From contig JBFMHA010000011.1 in the NCBI GenBank assembly GCA_040753075.1, forward strand, positions 13,290 through 77,289: a stretch of 64,000 bases of DNA, in the 5' to 3' direction. The position numbers were made by a program, and so were the translations under genes. This document shows positions 1 to 9,214 of this stretch, one piece after another (the stretch's first letter is position 1; each line of letters opens with the position of its first letter). The notes under the pieces are model-generated. The model saw only the letters and a program-made list of their open reading frames with translations. It ran no database searches and was not told where the DNA came from. Source of the DNA: UBA6814 sp040753075. GTDB lineage: Bacteria; Desulfobacterota; Desulfovibrionia; Desulfovibrionales; Desulfovibrionaceae.

Positions 1-27
1 ATAGGCCCCGCCCTGGAGCGCACAGGA

Positions 28-57
28 AAGCCGGCCCCCGGGCCGGCTTTTGTTTTC
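28..57 (+). terminator. Intrinsic terminator of a gene left of the window
   Basis: A perfect 10-bp GC-rich inverted repeat (28-37 with 40-49, two-base loop) is followed by a T-rich tract (TTTTGTTTT). It closes a plus-strand transcript whose gene lies before base 1. The next gene starts about 80 bp downstream. Confidence 0.8.
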
Positions 58-138
58 AGACCAGCCCCGCCTTCCCTTCCCGGCCCGCCCCGGCTATAAG
101 GGGGCCGCCCCCAACCCCCAACCCGCACAGGACATTCC

Positions 139-1884
139 ATGAGCGCGCTTCCCGAGTTCCGTTCCGTCCAGGATCTGCGCTTCGGCCAATCCCCGACCCT
201 GGACGCCTGGCTCCTGCACTTCCTCACCGAGAACGACCTGGAGCACTCCCTGACCCCGCGGGAGAACGCCTCTCCCGAGCAGTTGCGCTTCATGGCGTCA
301 CTGGACGAGGACCAGGTCTTCGCCCCCTGCTCGGACCGCATGCTGCGCCTGCTGCTCTCCCTGAACCTGGCGGAGGAGCTGCGCCACGAATACGACTGGC
401 GCTGGAGGAAGGTGGCCGGGATCATCGAGGAGTTCGTGCCCGACGCCTACACCCGGGAGCGCATCCTCACCCTCACCCGGCACAAGTTCCGCATGGTGGA
501 GGCCTCTCCCATCATCATCCCGTCGCGCATGCAGAAGCGCTTCCTGACCATCTTCCTGACCCAGAGCGGACTGTCCGACCCTCACCGCTCCCTGCGCCGG
601 GAGTACAACACCCGGGCCGCCGAGGTCATCGCCTCGGACACCGTGGACCGCCTGCTCAACATCTGCCCCGCGGACAGCATCGCCTGCCACCGCCTGTCGG
701 ACCTGCGCTTCGACCTGGACATGATCGAACTGGAGCGCCTGCTGGTCATGTCCACCATGTCCGGATTCTGGCTGGAGCCCGGCTACACCCCGGACTTCGA
801 GGCGCTCAAGGCCGAAACCCTGGCCGTGCGGGACGACTTCCGCCACCTGCGGCAGGCCTTCGGCGAAGGCAGCCGCCGCTCCATCAAGATCCTCTTCCTG
901 CCCGAGGACAGCGGCGGGCTCATGTTCGACCTCCTGGTGATCAAGGCCCTGCTGCGCCAGGGCCACCGGGTGACCCTGGCCCTCAAGAACGGCTTCCTGT
1001 TCGGCTCCCCGGCGTTCTGGGACTGGGAGGCCGACCCGGCCCTGGCCAAGGCCCTGGAGGGAGCGCACCTGCTGCCCGAGGAGCGCATGACCAAGAACGA
1101 GCTGCTCAAGGCCCAGCGCGAGCACTCCTTCCTGGTCATCAGCGACGGCACCCGGGAGGACCTGAACCTCTACCGCACCAGCGTGACCTTCGCCCGGGCC
1201 TGGAAGGAGGCCGACCTGGTGCTGGCCAAGGGCGGGGTGCACCGCCGCCGGCTCCTCGAGACCGGACACCGCTTCACCCGGGACGTGGTGTGCTTCGACC
1301 GGGACCGGGCGGGCCGCTTCCGCCTGGCCTTCAAGCCCCGGCCCGCGGAGGTGCGCAAGTTCCCGGAGTCCGCCCTTCTCTCCATGGCCGAGAACATCGT
1401 GCTCCAGATGCGCCAGGCCAAGGCCGGGGGCAAGAGCGTCATGTTCTACAGCGCCATCATCGGCTCCCTGCCCGGCCAGACCCGCACCGCCATCGAGTTG
1501 GTCACGGCCTTCGTGCAGCACCTGCGCGGCCGGCTGGACAAGACCTTCATCATCAACCCGGCCGAGCACTTCGAGGAGGGCATGGACGCCGACGACCTCA
1601 TGTACATGTGGGAGCACGTGCAGCGCAGCGGGCTCATCGACGTGTGGCGCTTCCAGTCCGTGGCCGACATCGAGGCCAGCTTCGACCTCCTGCACCGCAA
1701 GGTGCCGCCCATCTGGGCGGGCAAGGACTCCACCTTCTCCACCGGCTGCACCAAGGAGATGCAGATCGCCCTGGACATGCAGCGCCGCACCCCGGAGATG
1801 CAGATCATCGGTCCCAGCCCGGACAAGTTCTTCCGGCGCCGGGAATACGGGGTGGGCAAGTTCAGCGACGCGGTGCTGGGATAG
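139..1884 (+). CDS. DUF89/ARMT1-like domain protein (581 aa)
   Basis: Predicted soluble protein of 581 residues. The C-terminal half has features of the DUF89 (ARMT1-like, metal-dependent damage-control phosphatase) fold: PEDSGGLMFDLLVIKALL at about residues 255-272 resembles the family's DNxGE..D metal-binding signature, although the canonical Asn/Glu are changed, and ADLVLAKGG at about 358-366 matches the family's conserved ADLVIAKG stretch. The N-terminal 230 residues are helical and unassigned. The ATG follows AGGA 6 bases upstream. It sits alone behind a terminator. If the family call is right the substrate could be a phosphorylated metabolite, but the altered metal site makes activity uncertain. 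Confidence 0.6.
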   Translation: MSALPEFRSVQDLRFGQSPTLDAWLLHFLTENDLEHSLTPRENASPEQLRFMASLDEDQVFAPCSDRMLRLLLSLNLAEELRHEYDWRWRKVAGIIEEFVPDAYTRERILTLTRHKFRMVEASPIIIPSRMQKRFLTIFLTQSGLSDPHRSLRREYNTRAAEVIASDTVDRLLNICPADSIACHRLSDLRFDLDMIELERLLVMSTMSGFWLEPGYTPDFEALKAETLAVRDDFRHLRQAFGEGSRRSIKILFLPEDSGGLMFDLLVIKALLRQGHRVTLALKNGFLFGSPAFWDWEADPALAKALEGAHLLPEERMTKNELLKAQREHSFLVISDGTREDLNLYRTSVTFARAWKEADLVLAKGGVHRRRLLETGHRFTRDVVCFDRDRAGRFRLAFKPRPAEVRKFPESALLSMAENIVLQMRQAKAGGKSVMFYSAIIGSLPGQTRTAIELVTAFVQHLRGRLDKTFIINPAEHFEEGMDADDLMYMWEHVQRSGLIDVWRFQSVADIEASFDLLHRKVPPIWAGKDSTFSTGCTKEMQIALDMQRRTPEMQIIGPSPDKFFRRREYGVGKFSDAVLG

Positions 1885-1992
1885 CCGCCTGCGGCGGACG
1901 GCGGGCGGCGAGCCGCGTCGCCCGCCTCCTGCCGGAGGAGGACGCGCGGCGGAAGAGGCCCGGCCCGGCGGGTCCGGGCCGCAGCCGCGGAA

Positions 1993-2292
1993 TCAGAACA
2001 GCCCGGTCTCGTCGCCGTACTGGCTGTAGATGCTGTCGAAATAGCCGGCCATCTCGTTGTACACGGTCTCCAGGGCGGCCTTGTGCGCGTCCCAGTCCTC
2101 GTCGGTTCCGGACCGGGCCTGGGCGATCTTGTCCAGGAGTTCGGAGCGAAGGGCCTTGTAGTAGTAGTACTGCTTCTGATTCTCCAGCATGTCCGCCGCG
2201 CCGCTCTTCCTGACCTTGTCCGCGGCCGCCTCCATCTTGCCGTCCAGGTCCCGGATCCGGGCCTCCAGGCTCGTGATGAATGCCGTCCTCAT
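1993..2292 (-). CDS. Small helical protein of unknown function (99 aa)
   Basis: Reads as a charged, mostly helical protein with no signal peptide or membrane segment; a KQYYYYKAL stretch near residue 42 and an acidic C terminus are its only notable features. The ATG at 2292 has a strong GGGAGG ribosome site 6 bases upstream. It is convergent with the DUF89-like gene, with a GC-rich imperfect hairpin (about 1957-1980) between the two stops. The length and helical character would suit a small coiled-coil regulator or structural protein. I do not recognise the family. Confidence 0.7.
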   Translation of the reverse strand: MRTAFITSLEARIRDLDGKMEAAADKVRKSGAADMLENQKQYYYYKALRSELLDKIAQARSGTDEDWDAHKAALETVYNEMAGYFDSIYSQYGDETGLF

Positions 2293-2413
2293 GGCGTCCT
2301 CCCGTGTGGTTGCGTTGCCGGGCAGCGACTTCCCGCAGCATTCCCCATGACAGGATACCCCATTCCTCCCCCCGCGCACAAGCCTTTCAGAAGAACGCCG
2401 GGCCGATGGAAAC

Positions 2414-2438
2414 AAAAAGGCCCGGGACGACCCGGGCC
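2414..2438 (-). terminator. Intrinsic terminator for the minus-strand operon ending at 2489
   Basis: An 8-bp perfect GC stem (2419-2426 with 2431-2438) with an ACGA loop is followed on the minus strand by five Ts, then GTTT. It lies about 50 bases beyond the last gene of the 4398-2489 operon and in front of the 99-aa gene. Confidence 0.8.
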
Positions 2439-2488
2439 CGATGGCTCGCACGCTCCCGCCGCCGGCAGGACGCCGCGGGAGATTCTTT

Positions 2489-2950
2489 TTACTGCTCCGG
2501 CTCCTGCCGCCTGGCCAGGTCCTGGATCCTGGACCGCAGGAAGGCCGCGGCCACGGCCCCGGCGTCCCGGTCCAGGGAGCGCTCCCTGCCGTAGCGCTCC
2601 AGGTCCTCCTGCACCTGGGCCTCCATGCGCTCGGACTCCAGGAACATGATGAAGGCCAGGGCCAGGGCGGCCTCGTCCTCCACCCGGCCCGAGCACAGGG
2701 CCTCCAGGGCCTCGCGCTCCACCGTCTCCAGGAGCCGGTCCACGAACATGTCGGCCCAGCGGGCGTAGAGTTCGCCCAGGAGCGGCGGCGCCATGTCCGC
2801 CAGCCGCTGGGCCTCGTCCTCGTCCACGTTGGGCATGGACACGGACATGTACTCCCGCAGGGCGTGGGCGCGGCTGCCCTGGTCGCAGGCCAGGCGGCGC
2901 ATGACCGCACGGTGGGCGAAGGCCCGGATCTCCAGGTCGCTCTTGGGCAT
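2489..2950 (-). CDS. Acidic helical protein of unknown function (153 aa)
   Basis: A soluble, strongly acidic, alpha-helical protein of 153 residues without cysteine motifs, signal peptide or membrane segment. The start MPKSDLE is chosen because CGGGAGGGAG stands directly upstream; a start 11 codons earlier is possible. It is the last gene of a three-gene minus-strand operon (171-aa protein, EamA permease, this gene), with gaps of 14 and 45 bases and a terminator behind it. I see no catalytic signature and do not assign a function. Confidence 0.7.
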   Translation of the reverse strand: MPKSDLEIRAFAHRAVMRRLACDQGSRAHALREYMSVSMPNVDEDEAQRLADMAPPLLGELYARWADMFVDRLLETVEREALEALCSGRVEDEAALALAFIMFLESERMEAQVQEDLERYGRERSLDRDAGAVAAAFLRSRIQDLARRQEPEQ

Positions 2951-2995
2951 GGCTCCCTCCCGGGCCGCAGGCCGGCCCTTCATCTTTCAATCATT

Positions 2996-3868
2996 TCAGC
3001 GGTTGCGGGCAAGGCCCGCGACCAGACGGCGCTCCTCGTTCGCGCCCAGGGCGATGCCGGCCAGGGCCAGCACCGCGCCTGCGGCCTCGGGGGCCAGCAA
3101 GGGCTTGGCGAAGAAGAGCACGTCCCAGACATAGGCCAGGCAAGGCTGGAGCATGAGCAGAAGCCCGCCCGCGCCCGGCGAAACCCGCGGCAGCCCGCGG
3201 GAGATGAAGCGCCAGCCCGCAACCTGGGCCACCAGCCCCAGGGCGGCAAGCATCACCAAGCCCTGCGCCGGAGGCAGGGACATGCCCTCGTTCCCGGCCA
3301 GGAACAGGGCGCAGAGCACCCCGGAGACCCCGGTCACCAGGACCATGACCGGATGGTGGCCGCCCTCCCCGGCCCGGGCCGTGGCCCGGCGCAGGAGCAG
3401 GAGGTAGCCGGCGTAAAGGACCGCAGCCGCCAGGCCGTAGCCCACCCCGGTCGCGAAGTCGCCGCCCGACTGTTCCGGCCCCAGGATGAGCCAGAGCCCG
3501 GCCAGGGCCAGGGCTGGAGCGGCCAGGCCCCGGGCGGTGGGCCGGGAGCCCAGCAGCGCCCAGCCTGCGGCGATGAGCAGGAAGACCTGGAAATTGGCCA
3601 GCAGGGTGGCCAGGCCCGGCCCCACGGACAGGATGCTGCGGTGCCAGCACAGGAGATCCGCGGCGAACAGGACCGCTGCGCCCAGGGCCGGCCAGAACGA
3701 GTCCCGGGGCATGGCCAGGCGCAGGCGCTGCAGCCCGGTCACCGCCAGGAGCCCGGCCAGGCCGAAGGCCATGCGCCAGAAAGCCGCGGCGTCGGCGCTC
3801 ACCGCGGCCAGCTTGACGAAGACCGGCGCGAAACTGATGGCTATGGAGCCCAGGAGCAGTTCGCGCAC
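2996..3868 (-). CDS. EamA/DMT-superfamily permease
   Basis: Integral membrane protein of 290 residues with about ten hydrophobic segments arranged as two repeated five-helix EamA halves, the usual size and layout of drug/metabolite transporters such as RhaT/YdcZ-like exporters. The conserved WR motif (FWRMAFGLAGL) near residue 30 and the paired Gly/Ala/Leu-rich helices support the call. Substrate cannot be read from sequence. The start is GTG at 3868, only 14 bases after the preceding stop, and the ribosome site is weak, which suggests translational coupling to the upstream gene. Confidence 0.88.
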   Translation of the reverse strand: MRELLLGSIAISFAPVFVKLAAVSADAAAFWRMAFGLAGLLAVTGLQRLRLAMPRDSFWPALGAAVLFAADLLCWHRSILSVGPGLATLLANFQVFLLIAAGWALLGSRPTARGLAAPALALAGLWLILGPEQSGGDFATGVGYGLAAAVLYAGYLLLLRRATARAGEGGHHPVMVLVTGVSGVLCALFLAGNEGMSLPPAQGLVMLAALGLVAQVAGWRFISRGLPRVSPGAGGLLLMLQPCLAYVWDVLFFAKPLLAPEAAGAVLALAGIALGANEERRLVAGLARNR

Positions 3869-3882
3869 GGACGGGATCCGGC

Positions 3883-4398
3883 CTACTGGGCCAGGGTGCT
3901 GTTGGGGCAGGATGCGCTCTGGGAGCAGAGTTCGCAGCCGCCCCGGTAGGGCGTGAGGGTGAACAGGGCGTACTGCCGGTCCAGTTTGTCGATCTGCGGA
4001 TTCCAGCGCACGCCGATCTTCTCGAAGGCCTCCTGCATGGCCTTGCTCGGCTTGGGCAGGGGCGCGCAGGCCTCCAGCAGGTCGGGCAGGAGGTTCTGGG
4101 CCGAGGCCATGACCAGGGTGACGGCCAGGTTGTGGAAGGACTCGCCGTGTTCGGGCGAGGTCTCCCAGGCCGTCTCCACCGCCTGCTCCACGGACTCGGG
4201 CAGGAACACCAGAAGGTATCCCTCGCCCTTCTTGGCCTTCTCCGGCGCGATGCGGAAGGCCTGCACCCGGTCCAGCCAGTCGGTCCAGCCGGACTCCAGG
4301 GCGTCCAGCATGTCCTGCTCGATGCGGTTCAGGCCGGACATTTCCAGGAAATAGATCATGTCGAATTCGGGCTTGGGATCGAGGCGCTCGATCTGCAT
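3883..4398 (-). CDS. Conserved-looking hypothetical protein with C-terminal Cys cluster (171 aa)
   Basis: First gene of the minus-strand operon with the EamA permease. The protein is soluble and helical until a C-terminal GGCELCSQSASCPNST segment, where three cysteines (CxxC...C) could bind a metal or cluster. The ATG at 4398 is preceded by AGGAG 7 bases upstream. No other domain is recognisable. The Cys tail ends only a few residues before the stop, so any metal site would be at the extreme C terminus. Confidence 0.75.
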   Translation of the reverse strand: MQIERLDPKPEFDMIYFLEMSGLNRIEQDMLDALESGWTDWLDRVQAFRIAPEKAKKGEGYLLVFLPESVEQAVETAWETSPEHGESFHNLAVTLVMASAQNLLPDLLEACAPLPKPSKAMQEAFEKIGVRWNPQIDKLDRQYALFTLTPYRGGCELCSQSASCPNSTLAQ

Positions 4399-4539
4399 GG
4401 GAAGCTCCTGTGGTGTGGAATGAACGGGCTCCATACCCGCTTTGCGGCCCGGGCTCAACCCCGGCCGCGCGGCCCGGCCGGCCTGGACGGACGGAGCAAA
4501 GTGGGGTAGGCAGTCGCCACTTTTCGCAAGGAGGACCCC

Positions 4540-5049
4540 ATGTCCAATCCCCTGGTGCTCATCGAGACCTCCATGGGCGAGATCCTGATCGAGCTCTTCG
4601 CCGAGCAGGCCCCGGAGACGGTCAAGAACTTCCTGCAGTACGTGGACGACAAGTTCTACGACGGCGTCATCTTCCACCGGGTCATCAAGAACTTCATGAT
4701 CCAGGGCGGCGGGCTCGCCTTCGACATGAAGGAGAAGCCCACCCGCGCGCCCATCAAGAACGAGGCCAGCCCGGCCCTGCCCAACCTGGCCGGGACCATC
4801 GCCATGGCCCGCACCCCGGACCCCCACTCGGCCTCGGCCCAGTTCTTCATCAACCTGAAGGACAACGCCTTCCTGAACCACACCGCGCCCACCATGGACG
4901 GGTTCGGCTATTGCGTGTTCGGCAAGGTGGCGGAAGGGTTCGAGAACGTGGAGAAGATCGGCAAGGTCAAGACCCGCAGCTACCTGGGCCACGACGACGT
5001 GCCCGCCGAGCCGGTGAGCATCATCTCGGCCGTGCGCTTCGAAGCCTAG
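4540..5049 (+). CDS. ppiB: Cyclophilin-type peptidyl-prolyl cis-trans isomerase
   Basis: A 169-residue single-domain cyclophilin that isomerises Xaa-Pro bonds during protein folding. The diagnostic bacterial PpiB motifs are present: FHRVIKNFMIQGG at about residues 46-58, with the catalytic Arg, and QFFINLKDNAFLNH at about 102-115. There is no signal peptide, so it acts in the cytoplasm. A strong AAGGAGG ribosome site precedes the ATG. It is transcribed alone, divergent from the 4398-2489 operon. Confidence 0.95.
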   Translation: MSNPLVLIETSMGEILIELFAEQAPETVKNFLQYVDDKFYDGVIFHRVIKNFMIQGGGLAFDMKEKPTRAPIKNEASPALPNLAGTIAMARTPDPHSASAQFFINLKDNAFLNHTAPTMDGFGYCVFGKVAEGFENVEKIGKVKTRSYLGHDDVPAEPVSIISAVRFEA

Positions 5050-5158
5050 CGGGCCGTTGAGCAACCCGCGACGGCTGCCCAGGAGCCTCTTGCGCCGCCG
5101 GGCGTTGGAGGCCCTCATCCGGCGCAGACCGTGCTGAACGGCCTGCGGGAACAGATCC

Positions 5159-6328
5159 CTAGAGGCTCTCCCCGGCCGCGCGGCCCGAGGCGAAGGCCCA
5201 GAGCAGGTTGAAGCCGCCCAGGCGGCCGGTCACGTCGAGCAGTTCGCCCACCACATGGAGGCCCGGCGCGTTCCGGGCCTCCATGGTTTTGGAGGAGATG
5301 GCCGCGGTGTCCACCCCGCCCCGGGTGACCTCGGCCGCGTCCCAGCCGGCCGTGCCCCGGGGGAGCAGCCGCCGGGCCGAAACCCGGGCGAGCAACTCCC
5401 GCACGCCCTCCTTGGACAGGTCCCCCACCCGCGCCTCGCCCAGGTCGCCGCAGACAGCGGCGGCCAACCGCTCGGGCAGGAGGCGGGCCAGCACGTTGCG
5501 CGCCTTGGCCTTGCCCGGGGCCGCGCGCAGGATTCTTTCCAGGTCCTGGCCCGGGAGCAGGTCCAGGACCAGGGGCTCGCCCTTCTCCCAGAACAGCGAG
5601 GCGTCCAGGGCCGCCGGGCCGGATATCCCGGCGTGGGTGAAGAGCAGGTCGCCCTCGGCGCCGCCCCGGGCGCAGGAGAGCAGCGCCCGGCAGGACACGC
5701 CCGAGAGCCCGGACCATTCCCAGCCCCGGCCCAGCACCAGCGGGACCAGGCCCGGGGCCAGGGGCGTGACCTCCAGGCCCAGCCGCCGCGCCGCCTCGTA
5801 GCCGAACGGCGTGGCCCCGGCCCGGGGCCAGGACTTGCCGCCCAGGGCCAGCACCAGGCGCGGCGCGGAAAAGGTCCCGACGTCGGTGAACACGGTGAAG
5901 CCCGCCCCGGCCTCCGCCTCCCTCCCGACCTCGCGGATCCGGCAGCCCAGGAGCAGCCGCGCCCCGGCCCGGCGCGCCGCCTGCTCCAGCCAGCGGGCCG
6001 CGGCGGCCGCGCCCTGGTCGCAGAAGAGCTTGCCCCCCTCCTCCTCGTGCAGGCCGAGGCCGCCCCGGGCGAACAGGGCCTCCGCCTCGGCCGGGCCGAA
6101 GCGGGCCAGGGCCGACCGCACGAAGTGGGGGTTGGCGCTCACGTAGTCCGCAGCCGAAACCGCGCGGTTGGCCGCGTTGCAGCGGCCGCCCCCGGACAGG
6201 CGCACCTTGCGGCCCGCCACCTTGCCGTGGTCCAGGACCAGCACCCGCCTGCCCCGAAGCGCCGCGGCCTCGGCGCAGACCAGCCCGGCCGCTCCCGCAC
6301 CCAGGATGACCGCGTCAAGGACGTCCAT
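5159..6328 (-). CDS. BaiN/HI0933-type NAD(P)/FAD-dependent oxidoreductase
   Basis: Flavoprotein of 389 residues with an N-terminal Rossmann FAD motif (GAGAAGL at about residues 8-14), the family's KVRLSGGGRCNAAN signature near residue 46, and the C-terminal GELLDVTGRLGGFNLLWAFASG block that binds FAD. These mark the HI0933/BaiN/YhiN flavoprotein family, whose physiological substrate is generally unknown. The start MDVLDAVIL is preferred over one 18 codons upstream because GGGAGG lies just before it. It is monocistronic and divergent from the LUD gene. Confidence 0.88.
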   Translation of the reverse strand: MDVLDAVILGAGAAGLVCAEAAALRGRRVLVLDHGKVAGRKVRLSGGGRCNAANRAVSAADYVSANPHFVRSALARFGPAEAEALFARGGLGLHEEEGGKLFCDQGAAAAARWLEQAARRAGARLLLGCRIREVGREAEAGAGFTVFTDVGTFSAPRLVLALGGKSWPRAGATPFGYEAARRLGLEVTPLAPGLVPLVLGRGWEWSGLSGVSCRALLSCARGGAEGDLLFTHAGISGPAALDASLFWEKGEPLVLDLLPGQDLERILRAAPGKAKARNVLARLLPERLAAAVCGDLGEARVGDLSKEGVRELLARVSARRLLPRGTAGWDAAEVTRGGVDTAAISSKTMEARNAPGLHVVGELLDVTGRLGGFNLLWAFASGRAAGESL

Positions 6329-6597
6329 GTTCGCCTCCCGCACTTCGCTCCACGCTCCCCCCTGTTCCGCCGCTTCCGGCATTCTCTCTCACGCGCAACC
6401 AGACCGCGCCCTCGTCCAGGCCAGGCGCAACGCCTTCCATGTCGGCCTCTCCGGCCGCCCCGGCGTCTCTCGCCGGGAGGCCCCGGGAGCGCCGCCCGGA
6501 AATAGCGAACTCCGGAGGAGTCCCGAGCGATTCATGGCCGTCCCGGGGCCCGGTCCGCCTTGCACTCGGCATAGGGTTTCGTTTACATGGGCGGACC

Positions 6598-7275
6598 ATG
6601 CAGGACAACGGCTCCGACGCCCGTCCGCGCTCGGCGCGGGATTTCTGGCCCACGGTCCTGGCCGACGTGCGCAAGCGCATGGAAGCCAACGGCTTTTCCG
6701 CCTACGTGGCGGACGACGCGGCCCACGCCCGGCAGATCGTGATGGACTACATCCTGCCCGGGGTCAAGCCGGCCTCCCTGTCCTGGGGCGACTCCCTCAC
6801 CCTGGCCTCCACCGGCATCCTGGACGAACTGCGCCAGGATCCGGAGCTGGACGTCATCGCCGCCTTCGACCAGACCGCGCCTCGGGCGGAGATCATCGAA
6901 CGCCAGCGAAAAGCGCTCACCGTGGACCTTTTCCTCACCGGGGCCAACGCCGTGACCCGGGACGGGATGCTGGTCAACCTGGACATGGTGGGCAACCGCA
7001 CCGCGGCCCTGGCCTTCGGCCCCCGCCACGTGCTGGTGCTGGCCGGCCGCAACAAGGTGGTGGAGAACCTGGCCCAGGCGGTGCACCGCATCAAGCACCA
7101 GGCCGCCCCGGCCAACGCCATGCGCCACGGCGCGCGCACCCCCTGCGTCAAGACCGGCCGCTGCGAGGACTGCTCCAGCCCCGACCGAATCTGCAACACC
7201 TGGACGATCACCGCCAAATGCGCGCCCCCCGGCCGCATCAGCGTGATCCTCATCAACGCCCGCCTGGGCATCTGA
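6598..7275 (+). CDS. LUD (DUF162) domain protein, lactate-utilisation type
   Basis: A 225-residue LUD-fold protein. DSLTLASTGILDEL and TGANAVTRDGMLVNLDMVGNR are the conserved LUD/DUF162 blocks, shared with LutC/LldG and related proteins that bind small metabolites in lactate oxidation. A C-terminal CVKTGRCEDCSSPDRIC cluster could bind metal and is typical of the stand-alone DUF162 subgroup. No LutA/LutB partners are adjacent, so participation in lactate oxidation is inference. The first in-frame ATG after the upstream gap is used; its ribosome site is weak. Confidence 0.82.
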   Translation: MQDNGSDARPRSARDFWPTVLADVRKRMEANGFSAYVADDAAHARQIVMDYILPGVKPASLSWGDSLTLASTGILDELRQDPELDVIAAFDQTAPRAEIIERQRKALTVDLFLTGANAVTRDGMLVNLDMVGNRTAALAFGPRHVLVLAGRNKVVENLAQAVHRIKHQAAPANAMRHGARTPCVKTGRCEDCSSPDRICNTWTITAKCAPPGRISVILINARLGI

Positions 7276-7439
7276 ACCTCAATCCCCGCCCCTTTCCGCC
7301 GCGCCGGATTCCGGCTCCGCCGGCTGGGCGGCAGCCCGCAGATCGTCGAGCAAAGGGCCTCCTCCGTACATGCCATGGGGCACAGGGTTGTGGCCCCACG
7401 GCCGTTCCCATTCCGCGCGAAAACGCGTATTCGGAAACC

Positions 7440-7847
7440 TTGGACTCCCGCACCCTGCTCCTCCTGGCCGACGCGGTCCTCATCCTCCACCTGGCGGTGG
7501 CCGGATTCATCGTGCTCGGCCTGCCCCTGACCTGGATCGGACATTGGCGAGGGTGGAGATTCGTCCATTCCCCCTGGCTGCGGCTGCCCCATCTGGGGGC
7601 CATGGCCCTGGTCCTGGCCGAGGACCTGCTCGGCCGGCACTGCCCGCTCACCGAGTGGGAATGGGCCCTGCGCCAGGCGGCCCTTGGCCAGGGCCCGCCC
7701 CGGCAGTCCTGGGCAGCGGCCTGGGCCGGACGGATGCTCTATGCCGACCTGCCGGACTGGGCCTTCACCGCCCTGTACGCAGGATTCTTCGGGCTGGCGG
7801 CGTTCACCGCCTGGGCCGTTCCCATCCGGATGCGCACGCCGCGATGA
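7440..7847 (+). CDS. DUF2784 small membrane protein
   Basis: About 135 residues with three to four membrane segments. The stretch FVHSPWLRLPHLGAMAL followed by CPLTEWEWALRQ matches the DUF2784 pattern (conserved His, then CPLT and WE). No ATG fits the reading frame; TTG at 7440 is the most sensible start but has only a weak upstream GGAA, so the N terminus is uncertain. It follows the LUD gene by 165 bases on the same strand. Function is unknown for the family. Confidence 0.75.
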   Translation: MDSRTLLLLADAVLILHLAVAGFIVLGLPLTWIGHWRGWRFVHSPWLRLPHLGAMALVLAEDLLGRHCPLTEWEWALRQAALGQGPPRQSWAAAWAGRMLYADLPDWAFTALYAGFFGLAAFTAWAVPIRMRTPR

Positions 7848-7874
7848 CGCCCCCGCCGCCAAAGGAACGTTGTT

Positions 7875-7904
7875 TTGACAGCGACCACGATTCACTGGTA
7901 TTTT
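7875..7904 (+). promoter_or_regulatory. Sigma-70-type promoter of the HDOD-diguanylate cyclase operon
   Basis: TTGACA at 7875-7880 and TATTTT at 7899-7904, 18 bases apart, form a near-consensus promoter. Predicted transcription starts near 7911, which excludes any HDOD start codon upstream of that point and favours TTG at 7954. Confidence 0.7.
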
Positions 7905-7953
7905 GCATGGCGACATTGCCGCCGGCCGTGACCCCGGAGGAGGAGACTTCAGC

Positions 7954-9213
7954 TTGGGACTGGTGAACATCGACGACCTGAAGGCCGGAATGATCCTGGA
8001 CAGCGACCTCATCGGCCCCAACAACCGTTTCCTTCTGCCCCGCGGGGCGACCCTGGACACGGCGCACATCCGCATGCTCAAGGCCTGGGGCGTAACCGAA
8101 GCCGACGTGAGCGGAGTCACCCGGGAGCAGGCCCAGGCCCTGGCCGAGGCCGAGTTGTCCCCGGACGCCCTGGCCCGGGCCAGGGGCGAACTCACCCCGT
8201 ATTTCGCGCACGCCGACCTGGAACACCCGGCCATGCGCGAGATATTCCGGCTGTGCGTCCAGCGCTGGGCCCGAGGCGCGCCAAGCGATTGCGCTCTGGT
8301 CGGGCTGGAGAGCTGCCCCCTTCCCGAGCCCGGCATCGGCCCGCGCAAGGACGTCTTCGCCAAAGGCGAGGGCACGCCCGCGAGTCTGGTGCGGAGCGAG
8401 GTGGAGCTGACCTCCTTCCCGGACATCTATTTCCAGATCAACGAGGTGCTCCAGTCCCCGCGCAGTTCGGCTTCTCACATCGCCGACGTGGTGAGCAAGG
8501 ACACCAGCCTCACGGCCAAGCTCCTCAAGCTGGTCAACAGCGCGTTCTACGGCTTTCCCGCCAAGATCGACACCATCTCCCGGGCCATCGCCATCCTGGG
8601 CACCAACGAGCTGACCACCCTGGCCCTGGGCATCTCGGTGGTGGAGAACTTCGCCAACATTCCGGAAAGCCTGGTGGACATGAAGGGCTTCTGGAAGCAC
8701 TCCGTCGCCTGCGGGGTGCTTTCCCGCATCCTGGCCAGCTCCAAGGTGGGTCTGTCCGAGGAGCGGTTCTTCGTGGCCGGGCTCATCCACGACGTAGGGC
8801 GGCTGGTGATGTTCAAGCGCCTGCCCTTCGCCTCCACCCAGGCGCTGGTCCTGTCCCGCTCCACCCGAACCCCGTTGCGCGAGGTCGAGCAGGAGGTGCT
8901 GGGCTTCGACCACTCTGCGGTGAGCGGCGCCCTGCTCAAGGCCTGGAAGTTCCCGGCCACCCTGGAGTTGCCGGTGCGCCACCACCACGCCCCGTCCAAC
9001 GCCATGAACCCGCTGGAGCCCTCCATCATCCACGTGGCCGACGTGCTGGCCATCGCCATGCAGTACGGCAGCAGCGGCTCCGCCTACGTCCCCCCCCTGC
9101 AGGAGAAGGCCTGGGAGAACCTGGGGCAGGGACCGGGCATCCTGGCCCAGGCCATGGCCCAGGCCGACCGCCAGATCAGCGAGATCCTCCGAGCCTTCCT
9201 GGGGAACCTCTGA
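7954..9213 (+). CDS. HDOD-domain signalling protein
   Basis: A 419-residue cytoplasmic protein. The N-terminal about 145 residues are unassigned; residues about 150-345 form an HDOD domain (SKDTSLTAKLLKLVNSAFYG, LIHDVGRLVMF), a non-catalytic relative of HD hydrolases used in bacterial signalling. TTG at 7954 is chosen because GGAGGAG lies just upstream and the promoter rules out earlier starts; GTG at 7963 is an alternative. Its stop is separated by a single base from the next ATG, so it is translationally coupled to the diguanylate cyclase and likely works with it. Confidence 0.88.
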   Translation: MGLVNIDDLKAGMILDSDLIGPNNRFLLPRGATLDTAHIRMLKAWGVTEADVSGVTREQAQALAEAELSPDALARARGELTPYFAHADLEHPAMREIFRLCVQRWARGAPSDCALVGLESCPLPEPGIGPRKDVFAKGEGTPASLVRSEVELTSFPDIYFQINEVLQSPRSSASHIADVVSKDTSLTAKLLKLVNSAFYGFPAKIDTISRAIAILGTNELTTLALGISVVENFANIPESLVDMKGFWKHSVACGVLSRILASSKVGLSEERFFVAGLIHDVGRLVMFKRLPFASTQALVLSRSTRTPLREVEQEVLGFDHSAVSGALLKAWKFPATLELPVRHHHAPSNAMNPLEPSIIHVADVLAIAMQYGSSGSAYVPPLQEKAWENLGQGPGILAQAMAQADRQISEILRAFLGNL

Positions 9214-9214
9214 C

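Noticed and set aside
1957..1980. Terminator between convergent genes at 1.9 kb
   Set aside because: GC-rich hairpin without a T tract on either strand; too weak to list.
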